Source: an uncultured Bacteroidota bacterium (lineage in GTDB: Bacteria; Bacteroidota; Bacteroidia; Chitinophagales; Chitinophagaceae). Taken from it: a DNA stretch of 64,000 bases. The notes below the pieces were generated by a model that saw only the letters and a list, made by a program, of their open reading frames with translations, was not told where the DNA came from and did no database searches. The stretch covers positions 1 through 64,000 of the forward strand of contig CAIJFI010000009.1 in NCBI GenBank assembly GCA_903819975.1, in the 5' to 3' direction. The position numbers and the translations under genes are program-made. Positions 32,969 to 41,764 of the stretch are shown here, in pieces; within the stretch, counting starts at the first letter, position 1; each line of letters starts with the position of its first letter.

Positions 32969-32999
32969 TTTGTTGTTTAAACATTGATTTATATATTTG
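32969..32999 (+). promoter_or_regulatory. Consensus promoter for the YceI-family gene
   Basis: TTTG (32969-32972), 19 bases, TATATTTG (32992-32999): an exact consensus with optimal spacing. It predicts a leader of about 50 bases and strong expression. Confidence 0.8.
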
Positions 33000-33055
33000 T
33001 GGTCTATCCTTTTAGTAGGATATTTATCTAAATTTCAAACAAAAAACAACTCAAT

Positions 33056-33628
33056 ATGAAAAAAATCATGTTATCTGCATTGGTGCTAGCATCAGTGGCT
33101 TTATTCTCTTTCGCTCCAAAAACTGCAACAAAAGACGTAACTACTTTTACTGTTGATGCTTCTAAAAGTAAAGTAGATTTCACTGGTTCTAAAACAAGTG
33201 ATTTCCATACAGGGTATTTTCCAGTTAAATCTGGTTCAGTAAAAGTGGACGGTGGTAAATTAGTAGGTGGTAGCTTCGTAATTAATGTTGCTGGTTTAAA
33301 AGTAACTGATGCTGCTGGTGAAAAATTACAAGGACATTTGTCTTCAGGTGATTTTTTAGATATTGCTAAGTTTGGTGAAGCAACTTTTACAATTACAGGT
33401 GTTAATTATACTAAAGGAGACAGAGCAACAGTAACAGGTGATTTATCTTTACATGGTGTTAAAGCTCCAATTACTTTTACAGCTTATATTAGAAGTACAG
33501 ATGCTACAAAAGGTTTCTTTGCTGAAGCTTTTTTCCCATTAGATAGAACTGTATTTGGTGTAAACTATGGTGTTGGTATGGTAGATACTGATGTTCAATT
33601 AGCTATCCACTTGTACGCAAGTAAATAG
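33056..33628 (+). CDS. YceI-family periplasmic protein
   Basis: A 190-residue exported lipocalin-like protein. A signal peptide (MKKIMLSALVLASVALFSFA) is followed by the YceI domain: TFTVDASKSKVDFTGSK at the start, SGDFLDIAKFGEATFTIT in the middle and the closing VQLAIHLYA strand. The family binds isoprenoid or other amphiphilic ligands in the periplasm; the ligand here is unknown. It has an optimal promoter and a strong terminator, and its codons look biased toward common ones, so it is probably abundant. Confidence 0.93.
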   Translation: MKKIMLSALVLASVALFSFAPKTATKDVTTFTVDASKSKVDFTGSKTSDFHTGYFPVKSGSVKVDGGKLVGGSFVINVAGLKVTDAAGEKLQGHLSSGDFLDIAKFGEATFTITGVNYTKGDRATVTGDLSLHGVKAPITFTAYIRSTDATKGFFAEAFFPLDRTVFGVNYGVGMVDTDVQLAIHLYASK

Positions 33629-33650
33629 TAATTGAGGAAGAATATTCCTT

Positions 33651-34034
33651 TTCAAAAATACGAATTGCCAATTGGCAAAAAATAACCCCTAATTTTTAGT
33701 TAGGGGTTATTTTTTTTAATGAGTATTGTTTGAATTTCTTTGTCAGACGAAGTCTGATTATATATATCACTTAAGTTCTTTTTCAAAAAATTAGGACTAC
33801 CGCTAGGTAGATAATAATCCCTAAATTTTTATTAGGGATTATTATTTTTAGTTCGAATTTTTTGAATTCTTCATCAGACTTAGTCTGATTATAATATTAA
33901 TCATTTAAGATCTTTTTCAAAAAATTAGGACTACCGCTAGGTAAATAATAATCCCTAAATTTTTATTAGGGATTATTATTTTTAGTTCGAATTTTTTGAA
34001 TTCTTCATCAGACTTAGTCTGATTATAATATTAT
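33651..34034. repeat. Three tandem copies of a three-hairpin unit
   Basis: The 402-base gap between yceI and dinB holds no gene. It consists of units starting at 33651, 33782 and 33916 (131, 134 and a partial 119 bases). Each begins TTCAAAAA and carries in order: hairpin a (TTGCCAATTGGCAA in copy 1; CTACC-GCTA-GGTAG or a near-copy in 2 and 3), hairpin b (12-bp stem AATAAYCCCTAA with a 7-base loop) and hairpin c (CAGAC-GAA-GTCTG in copy 1, CAGAC-TTA-GTCTG in 2 and 3), then ATTAT. Copies 2 and 3 are nearly identical; copy 1 has diverged, but all its stems remain paired. The last copy runs into the dinB stop codon. Confidence 0.9.
33681..33718 (+). terminator. Terminator of the YceI-family gene (hairpin b of repeat copy 1)
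   Basis: AATAACCCCTAA/TTAGGGGTTATT, 12-bp perfect stem with a 7-base loop and a T run. Equivalent hairpins recur at about 33813-33843 and 33947-33977, so read-through would meet two more. Confidence 0.85.
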
Positions 34035-34543
34035 ATCTCGTAACGCTCTTTCAAAATATGAAGATGGTGCAATGCATGACCAAATATGATAAAACCTAGT
34101 GCATTTACTGAAATAGGGAAGCCACTTGCAGTTCCTAATGATTTGTTTTGTTCTTCGGTAAATGAACCAAAAAGTAAGTTAGTGGATTGTCTTACAACGC
34201 GCCATTCAACAAGCATGTCCTTCCAGTTTCTATTAGCCGCTGTTGCATTTTTCGCATACTCATTTTCATCAAAACCTAAAAGTGCTGCAGGTTCTTTTCT
34301 AGATAAAGCTAGGGCACGATAGGCGAAAATTCTTTCAGTATCAATTACATGTTGAAACATTTGCTTAATTGTCCATTTGTCTGGACCATATGCGTAGTTG
34401 ATTTTTTCTAAAGGGATAGCAGCCCAAAATTCAATTATCCTTTCGTTGTATTGCTGTACAAGGATTGAGTAGTCTTTCCCACTTGTATAGTTAATATAAG
34501 TTTGATGTGGTTTTCCGTATTCTGTCGCGCTAGGTCTTGGCAT
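34031..34543 (-). CDS. DinB-family protein
   Basis: A 170-residue four-helix-bundle protein of the DinB/YfiT superfamily, usually metal-dependent hydrolases or thiol transferases. The putative metal ligands are His in FQHVIDTERIFAYRAL and the two His of FGHALHHLHIL near the C-terminus, in the usual positions. The substrate is unknown. It is the last gene of a five-gene minus-strand operon, 17 bases after the subtilase gene, and its stop codon overlaps the tandem repeat. Confidence 0.88.
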   Translation of the reverse strand: MPRPSATEYGKPHQTYINYTSGKDYSILVQQYNERIIEFWAAIPLEKINYAYGPDKWTIKQMFQHVIDTERIFAYRALALSRKEPAALLGFDENEYAKNATAANRNWKDMLVEWRVVRQSTNLLFGSFTEEQNKSLGTASGFPISVNALGFIIFGHALHHLHILKERYEI

Positions 34544-34560
34544 TTTGATTTTTTAAATTA

Positions 34561-36234
34561 TTAATTAGATGAGGATGTTTTTGTTTTTGACTTAGATCCA
34601 TGAATGGCAATATAATTACTTGCTGCTTGTATCGCATTAGCTGCATTTACAATACCAGCTGCGGATGCAATTTCTTTTAATTGTTTTGATTCGTCTTTTT
34701 GAGGAACTGAAAAACTAATATTATCGTCCGATGGTTTCCAAACACTTTGAATAAGCATCTTTTTTACTTCTATCGCAGTAAGAGAAGGAAAGTAAGATCG
34801 AATCATTGCTGCTATATGACTCACGATGGGTGCTGCCATGCTAGTGCCTTGTAAATAACCATGATTTGTTTCGCCAGGGAAAGTTGAATATATTTTATTG
34901 CCTGGTGAAAGTACATCAACAATCTTAGGGCCAAAATTACTAAAGTCAGTTAATAATGTTCCATTTATAAATTGGTCACTACTTGCTGCAACAGTTAACA
35001 CATTCTTTGCAGTGTCTTTTAAGGTATTTGAATAAGGATTTGGATAAACCGCTTTATTGTCTAAATCATAATATTCATTTCCTGCTGAATGTATAATCAA
35101 AACATCTTTACTTGCAGCATATCTAATTGCGTTATCGACCCATGCTTGTTCGGGTGAAAAAGATTTACCAAAACTCATGTTGATAATTTTGGCGCCATTA
35201 TCTACTGCATATTTAATTCCTAATGCTATATCCTTATCATATTCGTCTCCATCTGGTACCACACGTACACTCATAATTTTAATTGCAGGGTAAAGCGTAT
35301 TCACATTCCAGCTACTATCCGGAATACTTGCAACTAATCCAGCTACATGTGTGCCGTGCTTAGGACTTGGCCCTGTAATATCGTTATTGCCATAATACTT
35401 GTCAGCAATGTTTTCGTAATCGTCTTTGATTATTTCATTTCTAATAGGAGCGGGTGCTGTAGTTTTTGCGTTAGCCAATTTCTCTTTCCCTTCGATATAT
35501 TCTTTTAAATCACTTAATACTTCGGCGTATCCTGTTTCTTTGTCCACACCTAATATTTGAATAGTTCTTAAGTAAGCCATTTTAGTTTCTAAAGTTACTC
35601 TGCCTACAGGCTGAAATGGTTCCAAAGTAATTACGCTAAAATTGGAGTCCTTGATTTCTTTTAAAAGCACATTTCCCATTTTCTGAATGGCGTTGGTTGC
35701 CATTTTTATATATTGTAAACTTGCTGCGTCTTGTTCAGAGAATTCTATTTCGGTGGCAGCTTGTTTCCATATTTGGTATTTGCTTTTTTGTGCTGCACTT
35801 GTTAGTTGATTTTCGTCTGTGATGTTTTCAAAAACAGATTTGTATTTATGATAGATTCTTGATTTTTCATCCGCTGCCTTGTTAATATTACGTCCATCTT
35901 TCCCGCCTAAAAAATTCCAGCCATGTACATCGTCAACATAACCATTATGGTCATCGTCCATTCCATTGTTTGGAATCTCTTTTAGATTTGTCCAAAGTTT
36001 TGTTTTTAATTCTAATTGGCTGGTGTCAACCCCGCCATCCATTACGGCTACTATAATAGGGGTGGGCTTAATATGGAGGGTTGCTAATTTTTCATAAGCT
36101 TGACGTAAACTAATGCCATGTATAGTGTCCTTGGCATAGTCCTTCCAGTGCCAGTTTTTACTAGCAACATTGGTTTGTGCAATTGCAAATAATTGAATGC
36201 ATAAAACACATCCAACTAAAACCCATTTTTTCAT
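34561..36234 (-). CDS. Subtilisin-like serine protease (S8) with a large insertion between Asp and His
   Basis: A 557-residue exported protease. The ATG at 36234 gives a clean signal peptide (MKKWVLVGCVLCIQLFAIAQ); an upstream ATG at 36249 overlaps the previous gene. The triad is Asp66 (VMDGGVD), His293 (KHGTHVAG) and Ser465 (GTSMAAP), with the oxyanion Asn386 (SAGNE). About 225 residues separate Asp and His, against about 30-40 in subtilisin; the insert is helical and Lys/Glu-rich. No type IX sorting domain is seen; the C-terminus is Ser/Lys-rich. It lies four bases after the dehydrogenase gene. Confidence 0.9.
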   Translation of the reverse strand: MKKWVLVGCVLCIQLFAIAQTNVASKNWHWKDYAKDTIHGISLRQAYEKLATLHIKPTPIIVAVMDGGVDTSQLELKTKLWTNLKEIPNNGMDDDHNGYVDDVHGWNFLGGKDGRNINKAADEKSRIYHKYKSVFENITDENQLTSAAQKSKYQIWKQAATEIEFSEQDAASLQYIKMATNAIQKMGNVLLKEIKDSNFSVITLEPFQPVGRVTLETKMAYLRTIQILGVDKETGYAEVLSDLKEYIEGKEKLANAKTTAPAPIRNEIIKDDYENIADKYYGNNDITGPSPKHGTHVAGLVASIPDSSWNVNTLYPAIKIMSVRVVPDGDEYDKDIALGIKYAVDNGAKIINMSFGKSFSPEQAWVDNAIRYAASKDVLIIHSAGNEYYDLDNKAVYPNPYSNTLKDTAKNVLTVAASSDQFINGTLLTDFSNFGPKIVDVLSPGNKIYSTFPGETNHGYLQGTSMAAPIVSHIAAMIRSYFPSLTAIEVKKMLIQSVWKPSDDNISFSVPQKDESKQLKEIASAAGIVNAANAIQAASNYIAIHGSKSKTKTSSSN

Positions 36235-36238
36235 ACTA

Positions 36239-37762
36239 TTATAAATCAAATTTTATGCCTTGTGCTAATGGTAAAGTTTTACTCCAATTAATGGTATTGG
36301 TTTGACGTCTCATATATGCTTTCCATGCATCACTTCCACTTTCTCTTCCTCCACCAGTTTCTTTTTCGCCACCAAATGCACCTCCAATTTCTGCACCACT
36401 AGTTCCAATGTTCACATTGGCAATGCCACAATCACTTCCTTGTGCGGATAAGAATAATTCAGACTCTCTCATATTTAAAGTCATGATTGCAGAAGATAAA
36501 CCTTGAGGTACATTGTTTTGTATAGCAATGGCTTCTTCGATAGTTGAATACTTCATTACATATAAAATTGGAGCGAAAGTTTCATGTTGAACAATCTTAT
36601 AATGGGGAAGTGCTTCTGCGATACATGGTTTAACATAGCATCCGCTTTCAAAACCAGCACCTTCTAAAACTCCACCTTCAACTAAAAATTTACCGCCTTC
36701 TTTTTTACAATCTTCAATACTTTGTAAATATAATTTTACCGCATCCTTGTCAATCAATGGGCCCATATGATTTTTTGAATCTAGTGGGTCACCGATTACT
36801 ATTTGTTGATAAGCTTTAGTCAATTTCGCAACAAAACTATCATATACTTTTTCGTGAATTATTAATCGTCTTGTACTTGTACATCTTTGTCCTGCTGTGC
36901 CAACTGCTCCAAACACAGCACCAATTAAAGACATATCTAAGTCGGCATTTTCAGAAATAATAATTGCGTTATTGCCTCCTAATTCTAAAATTGTTTTACC
37001 TAATCTTCCAGCAACTGCTTTGTTTAATTCTTTTCCCATTCTAGTGGAACCTGTTGCAGATACCAAAGGAATTCTTGTGTCGTTGCTAATCCATTCTCCA
37101 ACATTTCTTCCTCCTTGGACTAAATTATTTACACCTTCTGGAACATTATTTGCAGCAAATACTTTTGAAACAATATTTTGAACAGCGTTGCCACATAAAG
37201 GAGTTTTTTCACTAGGTTTCCAAATAGTTACATTTCCGCAGACCCATGCCAATGCAGCGTTCCAGCTCCATACTGCTACTGGAAAATTAAAAGCAGAAAT
37301 AATGCCAACTATACCCATTGGATGCCATTGCTCATACATTCGATGTGAAGGTCTTTCGCTATGCATTGTTAAACCATAAAGTTGTCTGGATAATCCTACA
37401 GCAAAGTCACATATATCAATCATTTCCTGAACCTCGCCTAAACCTTCTTGTAAACTTTTGCCCATTTCATAACTAACCAACTGTCCAAGTGCATGTTTTT
37501 CTGCTCTTAAAGCATCTCCTAATTGTCTAACAATTTCTCCTCTTTTTGGAGCAGGCCAATTCCTCCATTCTAAAAATGCAGCTTGTGCGGTAGTAATTAC
37601 TTGTTCATATGCTTTATGGTCAGTAGTACTTACACCACCAATCATTTGATTGTCCACTGGTGAGAAACTTAAAATTAATTCGCCTTTACTTTCAACAATT
37701 GCAGTTCCTGTTGAAGTTCCTTCGTTTTCCTTTTGCAACTTCAATTTGTGTAAAAATTCCAT
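36239..37762 (-). CDS. Aldehyde dehydrogenase, ALDH7 (aminoadipate-semialdehyde) type
   Basis: A 507-residue NAD-dependent aldehyde dehydrogenase resembling ALDH7A1/antiquitin and bacterial AmaB, which oxidise alpha-aminoadipate semialdehyde (piperideine-6-carboxylate) in lysine breakdown. The catalytic Cys294 lies in GQRCTSTRR and Glu260 in LELGGNN; SAFNFPVAVWSWNAALA and SATGSTRMGK mark the NAD site. The C-terminal FGGEKETGGGRESGSDAWKAY is typical of ALDH7. It is cytoplasmic. It begins two bases after rfaE2, in an operon whose other members have no obvious link to lysine. Confidence 0.92.
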   Translation of the reverse strand: MEFLHKLKLQKENEGTSTGTAIVESKGELILSFSPVDNQMIGGVSTTDHKAYEQVITTAQAAFLEWRNWPAPKRGEIVRQLGDALRAEKHALGQLVSYEMGKSLQEGLGEVQEMIDICDFAVGLSRQLYGLTMHSERPSHRMYEQWHPMGIVGIISAFNFPVAVWSWNAALAWVCGNVTIWKPSEKTPLCGNAVQNIVSKVFAANNVPEGVNNLVQGGRNVGEWISNDTRIPLVSATGSTRMGKELNKAVAGRLGKTILELGGNNAIIISENADLDMSLIGAVFGAVGTAGQRCTSTRRLIIHEKVYDSFVAKLTKAYQQIVIGDPLDSKNHMGPLIDKDAVKLYLQSIEDCKKEGGKFLVEGGVLEGAGFESGCYVKPCIAEALPHYKIVQHETFAPILYVMKYSTIEEAIAIQNNVPQGLSSAIMTLNMRESELFLSAQGSDCGIANVNIGTSGAEIGGAFGGEKETGGGRESGSDAWKAYMRRQTNTINWSKTLPLAQGIKFDL

Positions 37763-37764
37763 AA

Positions 37765-38253
37765 TTATTTTTTTATTTTTTCAATAATATTTGTGGTAGA
37801 GAACCCCTCTACAATCGGATTGATAATTACTTTTCCTCCGTTGGCTATAACTTCCTTCGCGCCAACAATTTTATCAATAGTATAGTCACCTCCTTTTACT
37901 AATATATCGGGTAAAAGGGTAGTGATTAATTCATATGGTGTGTCCTCTTCAAATACCACAACTGCGTCTACCAATACTAAGTTGGCAATAATCAATGCAC
38001 GGCTTTCAGTATTATTTATTGGTCGTTCGGGCCCTTTTAATCTTTTGATACTTGCATCACTATTTAATCCTACAATTAAATAATCTGCTTCTTTTGCTGC
38101 TTGTGCAATTGAGAACAAATGACCTGGATGTAAAATATCAAAACAACCATTGGTAAATGCAACCGTCTTACCAGTTATTTTCCAAGCACTCATCATTGCT
38201 TTTGCTTGATCAATGGTCATGATTTTCTTTTCAATACCTTCTACAAATCGCAT
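37765..38253 (-). CDS. rfaE2: Heptose 1-phosphate adenylyltransferase
   Basis: A 162-residue nucleotidyltransferase equivalent to the C-terminal domain of HldE. It converts heptose 1-phosphate and ATP to ADP-heptose for the LPS core. It shows GCFDILHPGH (HxGH nucleotide motif), the PERPINNTESRA loop and LVKGGDYTIDKIVG. The kinase domain is encoded elsewhere, as in many Bacteroidota. Translation may begin at the ATG 11 codons further in (MTIDQAKAMM). It starts one base after the flippase-like gene ends, so coupling is likely. Confidence 0.92.
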   Translation of the reverse strand: MRFVEGIEKKIMTIDQAKAMMSAWKITGKTVAFTNGCFDILHPGHLFSIAQAAKEADYLIVGLNSDASIKRLKGPERPINNTESRALIIANLVLVDAVVVFEEDTPYELITTLLPDILVKGGDYTIDKIVGAKEVIANGGKVIINPIVEGFSTTNIIEKIKK

Positions 38254-38254
38254 A

Positions 38255-39235
38255 CTACTTATCTTGTTTGTTAATAATTGGAAGCAAAATAAGGCTTAAG
38301 CCACCAAGTACAATAATGATTAAAAATTGTGCAAACCATTGTACTGTTCCATTAGCAAGTCCTAATGTATATTCAATACCATTTAACTCTAAAACCTTGG
38401 CCATTAAATAGGCATAAGCACCAATACCGCCTGGTGTTAATATCATTCCAATACTTGCGTAGGCTAAACAACTAATAGCAGTAGCAAATGAGCTTCCTGT
38501 TCCTTCAGTTCCATATAAACCAATAAAAGTAGCAGACAAATACATAAACCAAATGCCAAATGAGTAAAGGAAAAATAAGTTGTGCTTTTTAAGCTTAGTT
38601 GCGCTCATTACACCTTCCCAAATACCCTTAATAATAAGCTTAATGCTAGAGATGGTTTTTTGTAATTTCTTTTTAAAGATGAAAAATCCTAAAAACAAAA
38701 CAATAATGAAGCCTATGGAAATATATAGGAAGTAATGTGTATTAGGACTAGCAGGATCATGAGCTGCTTGGGCTTGCAACTGGTGCCATCCAGATTGTAT
38801 CACATTAAATTGTAGTGTTAAAGCAAGGATAAAAATAATCCCTAAACTTAATACATCAAATGCGCGTTCGGCAACGATGGTTCCAACTATCTTTTCGGCC
38901 GGAACTTTTTCATATTTTGAAAGAAGGGTACATTTTAAAACCTCACCTAAACGGGGAACCGCTAAGTTGGCTAGGTATCCAATAAGAACAGCTAAAAATG
39001 TATTAATAATAGACGGCTTATATCCTAAAGGCTCCATGATGAGTCTCCATCTTAATGCACGTAAAAAATGAGAAAACCCTAACATTAAAAACACAGGTAA
39101 GACAATCCAGTACTTAGTAGTTTTAAGTGCTGTAGTAAATTTGGCCCATTCCTGAGGTGGTATTTGGTGTAAACTCCACCAAATTAGCAAAATGCCAATC
39201 AGGAAAAAGAAGGCAATCTTAAGGAATTTACCCAT
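38255..39235 (-). CDS. Lysylphosphatidylglycerol synthase TM-region (UPF0104/YbhN-like) membrane protein
   Basis: A 326-residue inner-membrane protein with about eight transmembrane helices and the family marks SHFLRALRWRLIMEPLGY, AVPRLGEVLKCTLLSKYEKVPAEKIVGTIVAERAFDVLSL and LTPGGIGAYAYLMAKVL. The family corresponds to the flippase half of MprF without the synthase domain and is thought to move lipids or lipid-linked molecules. It is the first gene of the minus-strand operon and is divergent from the GlgA-like gene. Confidence 0.9.
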   Translation of the reverse strand: MGKFLKIAFFFLIGILLIWWSLHQIPPQEWAKFTTALKTTKYWIVLPVFLMLGFSHFLRALRWRLIMEPLGYKPSIINTFLAVLIGYLANLAVPRLGEVLKCTLLSKYEKVPAEKIVGTIVAERAFDVLSLGIIFILALTLQFNVIQSGWHQLQAQAAHDPASPNTHYFLYISIGFIIVLFLGFFIFKKKLQKTISSIKLIIKGIWEGVMSATKLKKHNLFFLYSFGIWFMYLSATFIGLYGTEGTGSSFATAISCLAYASIGMILTPGGIGAYAYLMAKVLELNGIEYTLGLANGTVQWFAQFLIIIVLGGLSLILLPIINKQDK

Positions 39236-39349
39236 TATCGTTAGTTTTTATAATGTGTTGCAATTTACGACCTATTGTACTATAAAACTTGGATTTCTGG
39301 CCTATTTATTGCCCTTTTTTAGGGGTTTCTTAAAGTGCGGACAATTTCG

Positions 39350-39357
39350 TACCTTCG
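39350..39357 (+). promoter_or_regulatory. Probable -7 box (TACCTTCG) of the GlgA-like gene
   Basis: One mismatch to TAnnTTTG, 36 bases before the ATG at 39394. No TTTG at -33 distance. Confidence 0.45.
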
Positions 39358-39393
39358 CAGACTCAAAGATGGTTCTGAGTTAAACCCAATAGA

Positions 39394-40212
39394 ATGTCTG
39401 AAAAAAAACGAATATTATACATCGCAACCGAAATGTCTCCTTATTTAGAGTTGACAGAGTTTGCTGAGGTAATTAATAAGTTGGCAATTAAAAGCAACGA
39501 TAGTGGCTTAGAAGTTCGTTGTATTATGCCAAGATTTGGTGTGATAAATGAAAGAAGACATCGTTTACACGAGGTTGTTCGTTTATCTGGCATCAATGTT
39601 CAGGTAGATAGTGACGATTATCCTTTGCAAATTAAAGTAGCTTCTTTGCCAAATGCAAGACTACAGGTTTACTTTTTAGAGAATGAAGATTTTTTCAAAC
39701 GCAAGCAAATTTTTCATGATGAAAATGAAACTTGGTTTGATGATAACGCATTAAGAACAGTTTTCTTTTGCAGAGGTGCATTAGAAACTGTTAAGAAATT
39801 TGGATGGCCTCCCGATATTATTCATTGTAGTGGTTGGATGACTGGCTTAATACCAGCTTACATCAAAACTGCATTTAAGAAAGAACCTGTTTTTTCTAAT
39901 TCAAAAGTAGTATTCACTATTGGGGCTAATACTTTCGAAGAAAAATTTAATAAAGACTTATTATCTAAGGCGCTTATTAATGCAAATATTAAGGATAAGG
40001 ATTTAGAACCATTTAAGGATTTAAATAATACCGCCTTGTTTAGAGGTGGTGCTACTTATGCAGATGCTATTACCTTTGGCTCTGATATAATTGATAAAAA
40101 ATTGGTATCTGAATTTTCTGCTGTAAAAGGCAAAAAAGTAGTACCATTTAATGGATGGGATTCGGATTTAACAGAGTATTTAGATTTATACAACGAACTT
40201 GCAGGCAAGTAA
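39394..40212 (+). CDS. Glycogen/starch synthase catalytic-domain protein (N-terminal half only)
   Basis: A 272-residue protein matching the N-terminal GT5 domain of glycogen/starch synthase (RILYIATEMSPYLELTEFAEVINKLA; PDIIHCSGWMTGLIPAYIKT). The C-terminal GT-B domain with the nucleotide-sugar site is absent, and the usual KxGGL is replaced by ELTEFAEV. The gene ends cleanly, and this short form is widespread in Bacteroidota, so it is not a recent truncation. It is unlikely to be an active ADP-glucose transferase. It precedes a DUF4270 gene by 14 bases, a conserved pairing in the phylum. Confidence 0.85.
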   Translation: MSEKKRILYIATEMSPYLELTEFAEVINKLAIKSNDSGLEVRCIMPRFGVINERRHRLHEVVRLSGINVQVDSDDYPLQIKVASLPNARLQVYFLENEDFFKRKQIFHDENETWFDDNALRTVFFCRGALETVKKFGWPPDIIHCSGWMTGLIPAYIKTAFKKEPVFSNSKVVFTIGANTFEEKFNKDLLSKALINANIKDKDLEPFKDLNNTALFRGGATYADAITFGSDIIDKKLVSEFSAVKGKKVVPFNGWDSDLTEYLDLYNELAGK

Positions 40213-40226
40213 AGACAAAATAATTC

Positions 40227-41708
40227 ATGGCATCAAATAACATAGTGAAAAACATTGCAGTAATTCTATTTATCGGATTTATATTTTCTGCATGTACTAG
40301 AATTGGGACTACCGAAATGGGACTTGGGCTTTTGCCTTCAATGGACTCCTTTAGTACAAAAGATACCATTTTAGATGTTGAAACTGAAACGGTAGACCGT
40401 CCAGACTCATTAAGAATATACGGATCTGATGATCATGTTGTAGGTACTTTAACCAATGATCCAATATTTGGAACTACTACTGCAAGCATGTATTTTCAAT
40501 TGAAACCAACTTATTTCCCTTTTTATATAAGAGGGACAAAGGATAGTGTAATTGTTGATTCTGCAGTGTTGATATTGTCTTATAAAGGATTTTATGGTGA
40601 TTCTACTAAGCCTGTTACTTTAAATGTAAGAAGGATTAGTACAACAACACCTTTAACTGCCGATTCGACTGTTGCTAGTAACTATCCTGAATTTTATAAT
40701 ATCCAAACAGACGCTTCTTTAGCAAATACTTTTACTTTAGATTTTGCACATGCCCGTGATTCTGTTATTAATAGATTTGAGGCTGCAAATAATCAAATTA
40801 GAATTCCTTTAAATAAATCCGTTGCTGATTTGTTTATCAAAGGATTTGATTCTACTACTGCATACAAAACTGATACTACACTTCGTCAATATTTCCCAGG
40901 GTTTGCTTTAACTGCAAATGCATCAAGTAATAATAATGTATTGGTTAGAATTAATTTACTAGATACAAATACCAAGTTGGCATTGTATTATAAAACCAAT
41001 TCAACTACTTCTACATTAGCAGGTGCAAGAGACACCGTAGTTGACTACTTTAAATTTACAGTTTACGATAATGGTGATGCGAATTTCATTAAACGTAATC
41101 GCGCTGGATCCGAAGCTGCAAGACATTTTGGTATTGCAAAAGATTCATTAGTTTATGTGCAAACAAGTCCTGGTACTATAGTTAAAATTAAAGTCCCAGG
41201 CCTGAAGAATTTTGCAAATAAAATTATTCATAGAGCTGAGTTAATCGCTGAGCAGGTGCCAACTACAAACCCAAATGCATTTGAAGCTTTATGGACACCA
41301 CCTAGTTATTTATTCTTAGGGGCATATGATAGTGCAAGCAACATGATAAGAAATGTTCCCAACGATTATCAGGGCACTGTTAATGCGGCACAGTTTGCTA
41401 GATTTGGAGGAAAGGTTGTTTACAAATCAATACAAGGTTTTGATAATGTAGCTACTTACAATTTTGATATTAGTAGATATATGCAGGGTGTAATTTCAAG
41501 AAAAGACTCTGCATTTGATTTAAGAATAATGGCTCCAGTAAACGACTCAATTAAATATGTACCACCATATCCATATAACCTATCGGGAGGAGTTGACTAT
41601 TTAAGTAGTTACTCTGCAAATGCCCCAGCAATAGGTCGTGTAAGACTTGGAGGGGGTAGCCACTCTAAGTTTAAAATGAGACTTCATGTTTATTATTCTA
41701 ACTTATAA
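40227..41708 (+). CDS. DUF4270 lipoprotein
   Basis: A 493-residue exported protein with a lipoprotein signal (FIGFIFSAC, cysteine at about residue 22) and the family opening MGLGLLPSMDSF. The mature part is beta-rich, with repeated V-D-S/T patterns and Asn-Pro turns, as expected of a surface or periplasmic beta protein. DUF4270 is restricted mainly to Bacteroidota and has no assigned function. It shares a transcript with the GlgA-like gene, which suggests a linked but unknown role. Confidence 0.88.
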   Translation: MASNNIVKNIAVILFIGFIFSACTRIGTTEMGLGLLPSMDSFSTKDTILDVETETVDRPDSLRIYGSDDHVVGTLTNDPIFGTTTASMYFQLKPTYFPFYIRGTKDSVIVDSAVLILSYKGFYGDSTKPVTLNVRRISTTTPLTADSTVASNYPEFYNIQTDASLANTFTLDFAHARDSVINRFEAANNQIRIPLNKSVADLFIKGFDSTTAYKTDTTLRQYFPGFALTANASSNNNVLVRINLLDTNTKLALYYKTNSTTSTLAGARDTVVDYFKFTVYDNGDANFIKRNRAGSEAARHFGIAKDSLVYVQTSPGTIVKIKVPGLKNFANKIIHRAELIAEQVPTTNPNAFEALWTPPSYLFLGAYDSASNMIRNVPNDYQGTVNAAQFARFGGKVVYKSIQGFDNVATYNFDISRYMQGVISRKDSAFDLRIMAPVNDSIKYVPPYPYNLSGGVDYLSSYSANAPAIGRVRLGGGSHSKFKMRLHVYYSNL

Positions 41709-41725
41709 TCATTAAGAATATTTAA

Positions 41726-41733
41726 TATATTTG
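41726..41733 (+). promoter_or_regulatory. -7 box TATATTTG of metK
   Basis: Exact TAnnTTTG match 31 bases before the ATG. The position expected for TTTG reads TTAT. Confidence 0.55.
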
Positions 41734-41764
41734 CACTTTACAACAAACATCTAAATAAAAGAAT

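Noticed and set aside
33640-34034. CRISPR array
   Set aside because: Repeats at about 134-base spacing are whole hairpin units without the 25-40-base repeat and unique-spacer pattern, and no cas genes are present.
39394-40212. Recent truncation of glycogen synthase (pseudogene)
   Set aside because: The frame is intact with a clean stop, the short form is typical of Bacteroidota, and the downstream DUF4270 gene begins normally; no remnant of the second domain is seen.
41709-41764. SAM riboswitch before metK
   Set aside because: The 56-base gap is too short and has none of the conserved SAM aptamer blocks; it holds only a -7 box.
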